DNA from: Planctomicrobium sp051466335
GTDB lineage: Bacteria; Planctomycetota; Planctomycetia; Planctomycetales; Planctomycetaceae
Direction of reading: 5' to 3'
Assembly (NCBI RefSeq): GCF_051466335.1
Contig: NZ_CP195793.1
Coordinates: forward strand, 3,348,001-3,412,000
DNA length: 64,000 bases
Under the pieces are notes generated by a model that was given only the letters and a program-made list of their open reading frames with translations, did not search any database and was not told the DNA's origin. This document shows, piece by piece, positions 20,001 through 27,887 of the stretch (position 1 is the stretch's first letter; each line of letters starts with the position of its first letter). The position numbers and the translations under genes are program-made.

Positions 20001-20263
20001 TGCAGCAGGACGAAGAGTTTTCTTTTTCTGTTCTGACGACGCCATTGTTGTCGTCGGGGCTGACGTGCTTCACGACGAACGACTGCCCTTGAGGAATCTT
20101 TCCCTTGTTGGATATCGCCATCGACACCGGCGTCGAAAATCCTCACACCCGCGGCCCGAATTTCCGATGGCATCCCCCGAGGTTGATCCAGAACGATGAC
20201 CGCCCACCCCAAGGACGAGGCCCCTAAATCCAGTCCAAGTCGATACGGAATCGAGTTCACCAT
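17093..20263 (-). CDS. cas9: Cas9 nuclease, type II-C
   Basis: 1056 residues, in the compact II-C range. RuvC-I GLDLGASSLGW has Asp12; the Arg-rich bridge helix follows (about 55-82, containing AVVRREARQPRRQQWRR). RuvC-II HIHIELARD has Glu515. The HNH domain has two CxxC pairs (Cys575/578 and Cys616/619), likely binding zinc, around catalytic His598 (IEHIYPRR) and Asn611/Asn620. RuvC-III is HRHHAIDAVIIALM with His739 and Asp742. The remaining 300 residues form the wedge/PAM-interacting part. All nuclease residues look intact, so it should be an active RNA-guided DNA endonuclease using the adjacent tracrRNA and array. It is the first gene of the leftward cas9-cas1-cas2 unit. The ATG at 20263 puts RuvC-I at the normal place. 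The PAM cannot be deduced here. Confidence 0.98.
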   Translation of the reverse strand: MVNSIPYRLGLDLGASSLGWAVIVLDQPRGMPSEIRAAGVRIFDAGVDGDIQQGKDSSRAVVRREARQPRRQQWRRQNRKRKLFVLLQELGLLPKSDENHSVARKQVIDELDRQLAEKYVRKDDFEAQQKLPYLLRDWACSKPVADCELGRALYHLAQRRGYQSNRKGQSKDEDTGVVLSSIGEMDRRLKETGLSLGAYFNRKINPRDERIRRRWLSRQQYREEFHAIQKAQANAHSQLNAEIWKKIDQAIFYQRPLKSQSHLIGRCELEFDKKGKGLKCCPLAHPVSQLFRVLQKVNDLRVTTSTRKDEPLNDNERTLLLNELNVNAELSWKKVKSLLKLPKQSKISLEDGDDKLVGNRTNAKLLAVFGPEWNQRSEEERTAIALEVLHYRKPEKLQQRAMKVWGLSEEAARQLAFKTHLEEDYASHSKLAMERLIAGNADVPGLFARGSYSTIRKALYPEKFTNGKNLSTLPAVNSWKSDIRNPAVIRALTELRKVVNCIINKFGKPEHIHIELARDLRNSRKKRKEMHDVNLQNQKRRELAKANAIQEGGISKPSRSDIEKWQLADECSWECPYCGKAINRKQLLGDSAEFNIEHIYPRRYLDDSFLNKTIACRKCNDEKGDLTPQQAFSGKKFEEILDRVSRFKGQLAEAKLLRFKTTPEINEFTNRQLADTRYNSRLAAEYLQLLYGGRSDEAGEQRIITPTGVLTGKLRATWQLNDLLGVEDGEKERQDHRHHAIDAVIIALMTQKHIQGLSVVAARCEQKHTRHFFESIPYPWNSFKNDVAFAVEAMNISYRPTRTLAGPLHAETIYSKNFGTEKKPQHRVRKHISKLTSKEISGDQIVDPRVREAVQTKWESLGKVLPAKLWGAETGNESNFPRLTGKNANSNGSIIRKVRITTDVKPRVVGKGPAARQYASGKDSNYASLVYAILDQAGNEIRWEHEILDRLTAHQRFSQNHGKSGEKVIIPNVTETRIFKFALHKNDMLQMQGPDGEPFLYRVQKFSQNEIQLCEHNLTTVTNDQRTPWNRISSTDKLRQRGARLVSLSPIGGIIE

Positions 20264-20329
20264 CAGCCAGCCCGCTCTCTTCTCTTACCCCATTTTGATT
20301 CAATACGAAGAAACTCAATTCTATCGACA

Positions 20330-20357
20330 TTGACGTATCAAAAAAAGGGAATACACT
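20330..20357 (+). promoter_or_regulatory. tracrRNA promoter
   Basis: TTGACG (20330-20335), 16 nt, TACACT (20352-20357); the expected start is at about 20364, exactly where the anti-repeat begins. The same TACACT ends every CRISPR repeat. The 7-bp inverted repeat atacact / agtgtat (20351-20357 and 20364-20370) spans the -10 and start. Confidence 0.7.
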
Positions 20358-20363
20358 ACCCGC

Positions 20364-20457
20364 AGTGTATCCGAGCGATGCTTCCTTACCTATTACAGTA
20401 AGGTTTTAACGCGCACGGTATGATCCGTTGGGGCGACTCTTGAAGTCGCCCCTTTTT
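20364..20457 (+). ncRNA. tracrRNA
   Basis: Bases 20364-20399 match the reverse complement of the repeat at 29 of 36 positions over its full length. The pairing gives an upper stem of 15 bp without mismatch from the repeat 3' end, an internal bulge, and a lower stem between the repeat start (gctgtag) and ttacagt of the RNA. This orientation means crRNAs come from the plus strand. A tail with a short stem around gcacggtatgatccg follows, then an intrinsic terminator. The gene is divergent from cas9, 100 bp from its start codon. It is needed for crRNA maturation or loading and for Cas9 activity. Ends are inferred from the promoter and terminator, not measured. Confidence 0.92.
20430..20457 (+). 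terminator. Terminator of tracrRNA
   Basis: ggggcgact / agtcgcccc, a perfect 9-bp GC-rich stem with a 5-nt loop, then TTTTT. Confidence 0.93.
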
Positions 20458-20660
20458 ATTTGACTGCGCGAATTTTGGGGTCGGTTGTTTCACAGAACTT
20501 TAAGGGCCTACTTAACAGTAAAAATGGCCGTGTTTCGGTGAGTCGTCTACCTTCAGGCTGAAGCATCGTTTAAGCAATTGGCCGCTGAAATAGCCGATTG
20601 ACGAACGCAGCGAGCCGGTTTTAGAATTCTGGGTTTTTGGTGCTCTTCCTTCTATGAGAG

Positions 20661-21638
20661 ATGCCTGCTGTGCCGTTATCGCAATCGCCAACCTGGTCCG
20701 ATCCTCGTCCTGAATTTGCGTTCATCGACTGGGTGGCGCAGCGTTGCATCGACCGCCCGGAGGTCGTTCTGGGGATTGGTGATGACGCAGCGATCCTCAA
20801 GGGGACATCCAACATCGAATGGGTAACGACTGTCGACGTACTGACGAGTGGGGTGCACTTTACTCCCGACACGTCGCCGCAACTGATTGGTCGCAAGGCG
20901 ATGTGCGTGAATCTCAGCGATATTGGTGCGATGGGAGCAACACCTTGTGCCGCTTTTGTTGGAATTGTTCTGCCCAGATCATGGGAGCGAGACCAAGTCG
21001 AAGAGCTGTACGACGGGATTTTCGAACAGGCACAACTCTGGAATGTCGAAATTGCTGGCGGAGACACGAACAGCTGGGATGGCCCCCTTGTCATCAGTAT
21101 CACGCTGACCGGCACAGTGGAAAGTGGCAGGGCAATTCGCCGCGATGGCGCGAAAGCAGGCGACTGGATTTTTGTGACGGGCAACCTGGGAGGATCCTTT
21201 CCATCCCAGAGACACCTGACATTTACTCCACGGATTCGAGAGGCTGCCGCATTGAAGAACGCAGTCAATCTCCACGCGATGCTGGATGTCAGCGACGGTA
21301 TTACAAGCGATCTCTTTCACATTTTGAATCGGAGTGGAGTTGGGGCCATCCTGAACGGAAACGCGATCCCCATTCACGAAGACCTGCCAGCCTCACTGGA
21401 GGCATCCGAGCGACTCAGACATGCTCTCACAGATGGCGAAGACTTCGAACTGCTATTCACAGTGAGTGCCGAAGATGGTCAGCGACTGCTGGACCAATCG
21501 CCGATCGAAATTCCCCTCACGAAAATTGGTGAGATCACAGCGGAACAGACAGCGAGCATCATGAGAAACGACAAGATCTACCCTCTGAATAGAAGTGGCT
21601 GGTCGCACCAGTTCGGCACGTCCAGCCACTCATCGTAA
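20661..21638 (+). CDS. thiL: Thiamine-monophosphate kinase
   Basis: 325 residues. ThiL phosphorylates thiamine monophosphate to the active diphosphate with ATP. Visible features: VVLGIGDDAAIL, TTVDVLTSGVHF and NLSDIGAMGATPCAAF of the N-terminal ATP-binding domain, then GGDTNSWDGPLVISITLTG and, in the C-terminal domain, LDVSDGITSDLFHIL and DGEDFELLFT. All are standard PurM/ThiL-superfamily motifs. There is no TPP-riboswitch-like element upstream (20458-20660), and no other thi gene adjoins; thiG lies 22 kb away. Convergent with the haem-binding dehydrogenase (24 bp apart). Confidence 0.93.
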   Translation: MPAVPLSQSPTWSDPRPEFAFIDWVAQRCIDRPEVVLGIGDDAAILKGTSNIEWVTTVDVLTSGVHFTPDTSPQLIGRKAMCVNLSDIGAMGATPCAAFVGIVLPRSWERDQVEELYDGIFEQAQLWNVEIAGGDTNSWDGPLVISITLTGTVESGRAIRRDGAKAGDWIFVTGNLGGSFPSQRHLTFTPRIREAAALKNAVNLHAMLDVSDGITSDLFHILNRSGVGAILNGNAIPIHEDLPASLEASERLRHALTDGEDFELLFTVSAEDGQRLLDQSPIEIPLTKIGEITAEQTASIMRNDKIYPLNRSGWSHQFGTSSHSS

Positions 21639-21662
21639 ATCTGCTGTGGAAGATCGGAGTCG

Positions 21663-24600
21663 CTACTTCTTTTGCTGAAGTAAGAATGCCATCAGGTCGC
21701 AGAGTTCTGCATCGGAGATCATTTCCGACCAGTTGTCCGGCATAATCGACACGCTTGAAACCGCCTGCTCATCAACCTCGCTGCTGCTGAAGGAGTGCTC
21801 TTCTCCCTTGTTGTCCGCAATCACAATAGTATCTCCCTCATTGCGACGAATGATTCCAGAGAGAATGCGACCATCTTCAAGTGCAAACGTGTGATTTCTG
21901 AAGGAAATGTCGACGTTGCGATTCGGATCGAGAATATCTTCGAAGAGGCGCTCGGCCCCACGATTTCCGACTCCATCCAGCTGCGGGCCGATGACCTTCC
22001 CAATTCCGCGAACCTGATGGCAGGCAGCACACCGTGCCTCAAAAACTTTCATCCCTTGCTCTGCACTGCGGTTTTGCTGCGCCATCTCCAGAGTCAAGCG
22101 TTGAATGGTGGCATCCCGTTCGGCCGTCGCCGATGGAAGTTGCTCAAGAATTCGCTGAATATGTTCGGAAAAACTCTGTTTATTCATCGCATCATAGCGG
22201 GGACGAATCACCGAACTCGCGAAGATCCGTGGTGAAACCGCTTGTTCATCGCATAGATCCAAAAGGAGCTGCCCCCCCCCTTGGTAGTCTAGAATCGTCC
22301 TGGCGATCTCAATCTGATATCGAGTCGATACCGGTTTTAGAAGCTGGGCCAAAAGTGACCGCTGCTCGTCGACGTTCGTTTCATCCGAAATGGCCGCAGT
22401 CAGCTTCTGTCTCTGTTCGAGTGTGAGTGAAGGAACACGCTGCAAGGACGCCAGACCGGCACTGGCCGGAGTCTTCTGGAAGCGAGCCACAGCACCAGCG
22501 GCGCAGTCTCGGGAATACGTATCGAGGTTCGAAAGTTCCAAAAGCGCGTTCAACTTCGGAACCAGATCGACAAGTGAAAGCTCTCCAACAATCCGACATG
22601 CATCGCCAAGAATATAGCGATTCGCTTCAGAAATTCCGGTTGGAAGTGACACGACTTCAGGTCTGAATCGTCCTGCTGCGACCCAGGCAAATCCGCTTAA
22701 ACTCAATTCATCAACAACTTCGATGAACCCCTGTTTCCCTTGCCACTGAGTCAGGTCCCAGGTGACCGGTTTCCCGACATCGCTGCGAGGAGCGTAGTCC
22801 CGATAAAGTTCTTCACCGGTCTCGGCCAGGCATACTCGAACGTAACACTTCTCCTGAGACTCTTGCCCCGGCAAACCGAGGTGTCCGCACACGATAAAGC
22901 TGAATTGTTGAGGGAGCTCGAAGGTTGGCGATTTGAGACGGGACATCGCCTGCTCTCCACCGGGCAAGCTGCTGATCACTTCATACCATTGCTGATCATC
23001 CCCTGCCTGTCGTAGCTGATATCCCCACGGAGACTGACCGTCGCTGGCTTCGACCGTCCATGGTTTCGCTGAGATGCTCCGATCGAACATCGGAGTGACC
23101 AGATTCCTGGCCCAGTTTTTTATCGATTCGGGATAGGGAGCGTTCTGTCGACGAAGCCCTTCTCGCACAGTCTCGAGCAGGCTCAATTGCATTTCCGGTT
23201 GAGACTGAAAGCGAACGGGAACGATTTCCACCAGCTTCTCGATGTTTGACGGGTCGACCCATTTTGAAATGAGTTGGATGGCGTCAACGGGGCGAGACAG
23301 ATTGGTTTCTGAACGTCCAAACGCACTGAGCAGAAAATTGGCCGATTCCTTCGTATCAACTCCCAGCAAGATTTCCGTGAGTGCTTCCTGATCCTTGGCG
23401 GATGGTTCTGACGCCAGATAGATCGCGATCCCACCATCAAGGCGAAGCTGATTTCGCAATGCGATTCGCAGTTGGTAAACCAGCATCGGGTCAGACTCCG
23501 GTGCTGCGTTGTAGTGAGTCATTAATGGTTTGATGAGCTCGATCGAAGGGTGCCGTGCCAACGCATCTGCTGCCGCCCGCTTCACAAAGGGATCGGAGTC
23601 ATCGAGTCCCGCCAAAGCCAGCTCAACCGATGGCCCCCACAACTTTTCGGCATCGGCGAGAATCCGTTGTACGTGCAATCGAACGAGTGGAGACGCGGAT
23701 TTTGTCGCGGTCGCCAGCTCAGCGCTCTCCAGTTTCCCGGCTTGTTTCAATCCCCACAGAAGACTGACAACGACATCTTCATCGACATTCTGGTCGGTAA
23801 TCGCTTGCTTCAGCTCTACAGGGTCCATCGCGGCCCTTCTGGAAAGCTCGTGAATCATCCTCAAGCGTAACGGAATATTTGACGTTTCTGTCTGCTTGAT
23901 CAGATCGGACGTTGGCAGCTTTTTGAGATCAATTTCGGAATTTGAAGCAGTAGTCTTCTTGCCATCTCCGATGTACTCGATTCTCCAAATGCGGCCTCTC
24001 GTACGATCACGTTCAGGATGTTTTAGATCGACTTCATAGTGCCCGATGATTTTGTTGTAAAAGTCTGCAACGTAAACAGCGCCATCAGGACCAAGCTGAA
24101 GATCGACAGGGCGGAACCAGGGGTCATCGCAGATCAGAAAATCCGGCTGCTCAACGGCTGACATTGACGAACCGCTGTAGGCCAACGCATCCCGATTCAG
24201 GCGGGAAGTCATCACGTTTCCGACGAAGTAGTTGTTCTGGTACTCCAGAGGCCAACGCGAATCGGTAATCTCGACGATTCCTGCAATCGCTGTCGATCCA
24301 TGACTATGGTGCATGACATCCGGCACAAAGCCCAATCCATCATGCTTACGGCCAAATCCCTGATATTGCCCATCCCGCATCAACAGTGTCAGCGGTTTTG
24401 TATGGCAATCGGTATCGAACAGATCGCCACGACGGTCGAACGTCAGACCAAAGGGGTTGATCTGCCCGAAAGTAAACTGCTCGATTCGTGACCCGTCTGG
24501 TCGGAAGCGGTAAATATTCCCGCTGGACATGCTGACTTCATGGCCATCCTTCCCTTTGACCACGGAATTGTTATTGAAGCCATGACAAGCGTAGATCCAC

Positions 24601-25181
24601 CCGTCGTACCCCTGACGAAATCCATTGTTTAAGCCATGCGTATCGCGAGAATAGTCAAAGGGGCCATAGAGAACTTCCTGAGAATCCGATTTGCCATCCC
24701 CGTCGAGATCACGAAAGAAACAGATGTTCGGAACGACGAACGCAATCACTCCATCTTGGTAGGGGAGAATTCCCATCGGGTGGGTGATCCCGTCGACGAA
24801 GGTTTCAATCTTGTCCGCAACCCCGTCCCCATCAGTATCCTCAAGAATCTGAATTCGATCCCCCGGTTGCTCCAGATTCACGAACGGATAGTCGACGGTC
24901 CCAGCGATCCAAAGTCGACCACGATCATCAAACGCCATGTTGATCGGCTTTTGAATCTGTGGTTCCGAAGCGAACAATGTGATCCGAAACCCCTCTGGGA
25001 CGTGCATGGTCTTCAGTTGATCTTCAGGCGATAACGCGGGCGTGGGCCTGATAACGGAGGCAAACGGGTCCTCTGCTGCGTTTGCAAAATGCAACTGGAA
25101 ATTGCCACTGAAGCACGCAATCAGGGCGAATTTCAGGGCAGCAAGTGTGAACAGCGTTGAGCGACAAAACACACGCCCCAT
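21663..25181 (-). CDS. PVC-type membrane-bound dehydrogenase with C-terminal haem-binding domain
   Basis: 1172 residues from the ATG at 25181 (AGGAA upstream); the longer frame to 25379 lacks a signal sequence and is rejected. After a signal peptide (LFTLAALKFALIACFSG) comes a beta-propeller sugar/sorbosone-dehydrogenase-like domain (about 60-450: GFRITLFASEPQIQKPINMAFDDRG, YVADFYNKIIGHYE). A long alpha-helical HEAT-like region follows (AADALARHPSIELIKPL and similar). At the C-terminus is a c-type haem site CAACH (Cys1051-His1055) with a candidate Met ligand in SIMPDNW (Met1147). Such multi-domain proteins are abundant in planctomycetes and are thought to oxidise sugars in the periplasm and pass electrons to the haem. 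The substrate is unknown. A C10 run near 22271 lies in frame and does not break the gene. Confidence 0.88.
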   Translation of the reverse strand: MGRVFCRSTLFTLAALKFALIACFSGNFQLHFANAAEDPFASVIRPTPALSPEDQLKTMHVPEGFRITLFASEPQIQKPINMAFDDRGRLWIAGTVDYPFVNLEQPGDRIQILEDTDGDGVADKIETFVDGITHPMGILPYQDGVIAFVVPNICFFRDLDGDGKSDSQEVLYGPFDYSRDTHGLNNGFRQGYDGWIYACHGFNNNSVVKGKDGHEVSMSSGNIYRFRPDGSRIEQFTFGQINPFGLTFDRRGDLFDTDCHTKPLTLLMRDGQYQGFGRKHDGLGFVPDVMHHSHGSTAIAGIVEITDSRWPLEYQNNYFVGNVMTSRLNRDALAYSGSSMSAVEQPDFLICDDPWFRPVDLQLGPDGAVYVADFYNKIIGHYEVDLKHPERDRTRGRIWRIEYIGDGKKTTASNSEIDLKKLPTSDLIKQTETSNIPLRLRMIHELSRRAAMDPVELKQAITDQNVDEDVVVSLLWGLKQAGKLESAELATATKSASPLVRLHVQRILADAEKLWGPSVELALAGLDDSDPFVKRAAADALARHPSIELIKPLMTHYNAAPESDPMLVYQLRIALRNQLRLDGGIAIYLASEPSAKDQEALTEILLGVDTKESANFLLSAFGRSETNLSRPVDAIQLISKWVDPSNIEKLVEIVPVRFQSQPEMQLSLLETVREGLRRQNAPYPESIKNWARNLVTPMFDRSISAKPWTVEASDGQSPWGYQLRQAGDDQQWYEVISSLPGGEQAMSRLKSPTFELPQQFSFIVCGHLGLPGQESQEKCYVRVCLAETGEELYRDYAPRSDVGKPVTWDLTQWQGKQGFIEVVDELSLSGFAWVAAGRFRPEVVSLPTGISEANRYILGDACRIVGELSLVDLVPKLNALLELSNLDTYSRDCAAGAVARFQKTPASAGLASLQRVPSLTLEQRQKLTAAISDETNVDEQRSLLAQLLKPVSTRYQIEIARTILDYQGGGQLLLDLCDEQAVSPRIFASSVIRPRYDAMNKQSFSEHIQRILEQLPSATAERDATIQRLTLEMAQQNRSAEQGMKVFEARCAACHQVRGIGKVIGPQLDGVGNRGAERLFEDILDPNRNVDISFRNHTFALEDGRILSGIIRRNEGDTIVIADNKGEEHSFSSSEVDEQAVSSVSIMPDNWSEMISDAELCDLMAFLLQQKK

Positions 25182-25487
25182 ATTTCCTGTTCCTTGTAAA
25201 GTGGTCACATTGAAAGTTTCTGGCTCGCCCGCGTATTGGCAGCTGCTATCAAACAACTTCTGACAGGCAACGCAACTGCATACTTTAATGAGTCCGCTTC
25301 CAATTTTCACGTCAAATCCCGTCTGGCAGATTCCATGCGACAGCTGATCTTGCCTTGGGAGGCAAAGCGGCAAATCCACAGCGATCGATGGACTCGCGCT
25401 GTTGCCCCCTCAAACGTATGCAGGATGATTGAAAGCACCCACGTCGGCCTCGCATCGCCGGCTCGAAGAGTCGTACGGCCAACAAAA
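25182..25487. other. Upstream region of the haem-binding dehydrogenase
   Basis: About 300 bp between the dehydrogenase start and the lepB terminator. Both flanking genes are on the minus strand, so this should hold the dehydrogenase promoter. No ORF or RNA that I would defend. Confidence 0.4.
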
Positions 25488-25515
25488 AACCTCGCAGCAA
25501 CGGGGCAGCGAGGTT
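25488..25515 (-). terminator. Intrinsic terminator after lepB
   Basis: aacctcgc / gcgaggtt, an 8-bp stem with a 12-nt loop, followed on the minus strand by a T-run, 24 bp past the lepB stop. Confidence 0.8.
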
Positions 25516-25538
25516 GATCACGAACCGAGTGAATGCCG

Positions 25539-27392
25539 CTAACGGATTCGCTTCATCCGGTCAAACTGCGGATAGAACGGGAACGTATAGCGAGGATAGT
25601 CCTTCACCTTGACCGCACGAACCTCCTGCTGACCATGACGCTGCGCTGGGACCCGTTCGAGTTCCTTGTGATAGGTAATCGGGAAACCTCGTCCTCCGTT
25701 CAGGAATGGAATTGCATGTGGCCAGTAAATCCAGAACGCTTTCCCGACGAGGTAGTCTCCCGGTACAACTTCGTGACCGGTATCCCACATGCGGCTGTCG
25801 TTACTTTGCGGGCTGTTATCCCCGAATGCCAGATATTCATCATTGCCGGTATTGAGAGTGCGTGACCCCAACTGAGACGCATGCTGGGTATAGAACTCAC
25901 CCCAGGCTGCTGGTTCAAAAACGGTTCTCGCCAGTTCGAACTCCAAGTAATCGAATGTCCCAGAGGGATTGGCGACTCGGTAATAAATGTCCCGTTCGAT
26001 CAGCAAATGCGAAACTTTGGCGGAGATCCCTTTCGCTGCGATTCCAACAGGAGACAGGTCATGATCCGTTGGAAGCGTATTTCCAGTTGCCCCCGGTGAA
26101 GGGAGCTCAGCCCCCTCCTTAAAATCAATCAAACGTTGATTCACCCAAAGGCAAAGGCGGTCGTCGACATTCGCGAATGCGAGTTGATAGGTCCCAGCCC
26201 CCTTAATCGGTGCCTTCGCCCGCGCCAATTCAATGACACGACGATTCATCTGCGAGTTGACTTCTTCGAGAATCGCCTCGCCAGTCTTGGGCAGAAGTCG
26301 ACAACGGAAAAACGAAGTCCCCTCACAAAGTTCAAGCATGAGTTCGCCATCCTCCTGAACGGACTCGATCTTGACTTCAACATTCAGAGTCAGATCAGGA
26401 ACCCAGTACGGGCCGATGTCCACAGACCGTGCGCCGTGTATTTGTCCCATTCGAGAGCCGATGAACGCGTTGTAACCGCAGAAGTCACCGACTAACCGAG
26501 CACGTGGCCGTAGTGCCTCGCCACTGATCGCAGCGGCCCAGTCGGCTGACGTCGGGAAGAAATGCTGATAGCGCAACCATGCGAGCGAATTGCTCTCTTC
26601 GGTCGAAATGGAGTAAGTACGATTCTTGGGATCAGCCTTCCATCCAGACGAAGTTGACGTCCATCCTGGGACAAGGCCATCGTCCCCTTCGACGACCGGC
26701 ATCCAGCGTTCCGGCCATCCAGCTGCAACTAAGTCGGCGGGGAATTCATCATCGTTGTAAACCGGTATCTGCAGGCGTCGTTGCTTTTCTGGCGGCTTAC
26801 GCAAAATTCGTTCGTTGGTCCCCTCGACGGAATACAGGTTTCCGTTGCGAATACGCAGCGTCTCGTTCGGCAGCCCAACAAGTCTCTTGATGTAGTTGGT
26901 TTTGGGCTCAGATGGGTACTTGAAGACGAAGACGTCCCAACGTTTCGGATCTGAAAATTCGTAAGGGAATTTATTGACGAGAATTCGATCGCCGTTGTAG
27001 GCCAGCTCATCTCGAATCTGTCGGTTTTCGAATCCGCAGTTCTGGCAGACTGCAGCCTCTAGACGAGAGTTCGAATGAAGTAGGCCGGTTTCGGTATTCA
27101 GCTCATGGCTCGCCCCGACAACGATGCGATGCCCGCATGAAGTGCATGTCGTTTCTTTGTGACGCCCGTAAAGAGTCGGTGCCATCGACCCGGTGGGGAT
27201 CACAAACGCTTCAGCGAGAAATGTGCGAAAGAGGAATGCGAGAATGAACGCAAAGAGAATCGACTCAATGGTATCGCGAGTGCTTTCGCGAGGTTTTTGA
27301 GTCGCCCCCGCTTTCTCTTGCGACTTAGCCCCTGGCACCGGACGAACATCTTCCTTGGGAGAAGCGATCGCTTTTTCTTCTGATTGGGACAT
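25539..27392 (-). CDS. lepB: Signal peptidase I with large insertion and zinc ribbon
   Basis: 617 residues, about twice the usual length. It removes signal peptides at the outer face of the inner membrane. The membrane helix is IESILFAFILAFLFRTFL; the catalytic Ser lies in VIPTGSMAPTLYG (Ser69) and the catalytic Lys in NYIKRLVGLPNETL (Lys169); the C-terminal box is GDNSPQSNDSRMW. Between Ser and Lys boxes are two CxxC pairs (CTSC, CQNC; residues 83/86 and 116/119), probably a zinc ribbon. Between the Lys box and the C-terminal box are about 330 extra residues with beta-sandwich character (LTLNVEVKIESVQEDGELMLEL), like a concanavalin/laminin-G-type module. The ATG at 27392 is preferred over an upstream TTG. 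Confidence 0.92.
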   Translation of the reverse strand: MSQSEEKAIASPKEDVRPVPGAKSQEKAGATQKPRESTRDTIESILFAFILAFLFRTFLAEAFVIPTGSMAPTLYGRHKETTCTSCGHRIVVGASHELNTETGLLHSNSRLEAAVCQNCGFENRQIRDELAYNGDRILVNKFPYEFSDPKRWDVFVFKYPSEPKTNYIKRLVGLPNETLRIRNGNLYSVEGTNERILRKPPEKQRRLQIPVYNDDEFPADLVAAGWPERWMPVVEGDDGLVPGWTSTSSGWKADPKNRTYSISTEESNSLAWLRYQHFFPTSADWAAAISGEALRPRARLVGDFCGYNAFIGSRMGQIHGARSVDIGPYWVPDLTLNVEVKIESVQEDGELMLELCEGTSFFRCRLLPKTGEAILEEVNSQMNRRVIELARAKAPIKGAGTYQLAFANVDDRLCLWVNQRLIDFKEGAELPSPGATGNTLPTDHDLSPVGIAAKGISAKVSHLLIERDIYYRVANPSGTFDYLEFELARTVFEPAAWGEFYTQHASQLGSRTLNTGNDEYLAFGDNSPQSNDSRMWDTGHEVVPGDYLVGKAFWIYWPHAIPFLNGGRGFPITYHKELERVPAQRHGQQEVRAVKVKDYPRYTFPFYPQFDRMKRIR

Positions 27393-27887
27393 TGATCTCA
27401 ATTTCTATCAGTTTCAAGGTGATTCAACACCCTGGATGTACTCTCAAACTGCAAGCGTTCACTTTGCCAATTTCGGCCTGTCGTCTACTAATCGGAGACG
27501 GCATTTGACCGATCAGAAGAATCGCATCATAGATTCTCTTGGTCAAACTCCCAAGTTCACAACCCATGAAGACGGAAACTCCCGATGACTGGCTCTTGAT
27601 GATCACTCAATTGGGTTCCATCCCCTTCTCTCAAGAGTCGTTCAAACCTTCCAGAGTTCCGCAAATTCCACGGAATCCGCTGTTATTTGTTCTCGTCCAC
27701 CCTTGTTTTCATTATTCTGGGGGAACGCGAGCCAGTCCCATTAAAATGCGACTTTCCGGCAGCGACAAACCAAGACTTTGTACAGATTTTGCCAACCATG
27801 ACACAGCCGCACTCCCGAAGGGAGGGGCACAGCGCCCACGCAGTGTGATTCCCAGACAAGGCCACCAGAGGCCTTTAGGCCATCGAC
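27393..27887. other. Divergent intergenic region, no gene seen
   Basis: 495 bp between lepB (minus) and the acyl-CoA dehydrogenase (plus). Short ORFs occur on both strands but none has a protein-like composition or a good start. It should include both promoters. Confidence 0.4.

Noticed and set aside
20458..20660. TPP riboswitch upstream of thiL
   Set aside because: No ctgaga or acctgatctgg-type conserved segments.
22266..22284. Run of ten C residues as a possible frameshift
   Set aside because: The long dehydrogenase frame reads through it without interruption and homologous-looking sequence continues on both sides.
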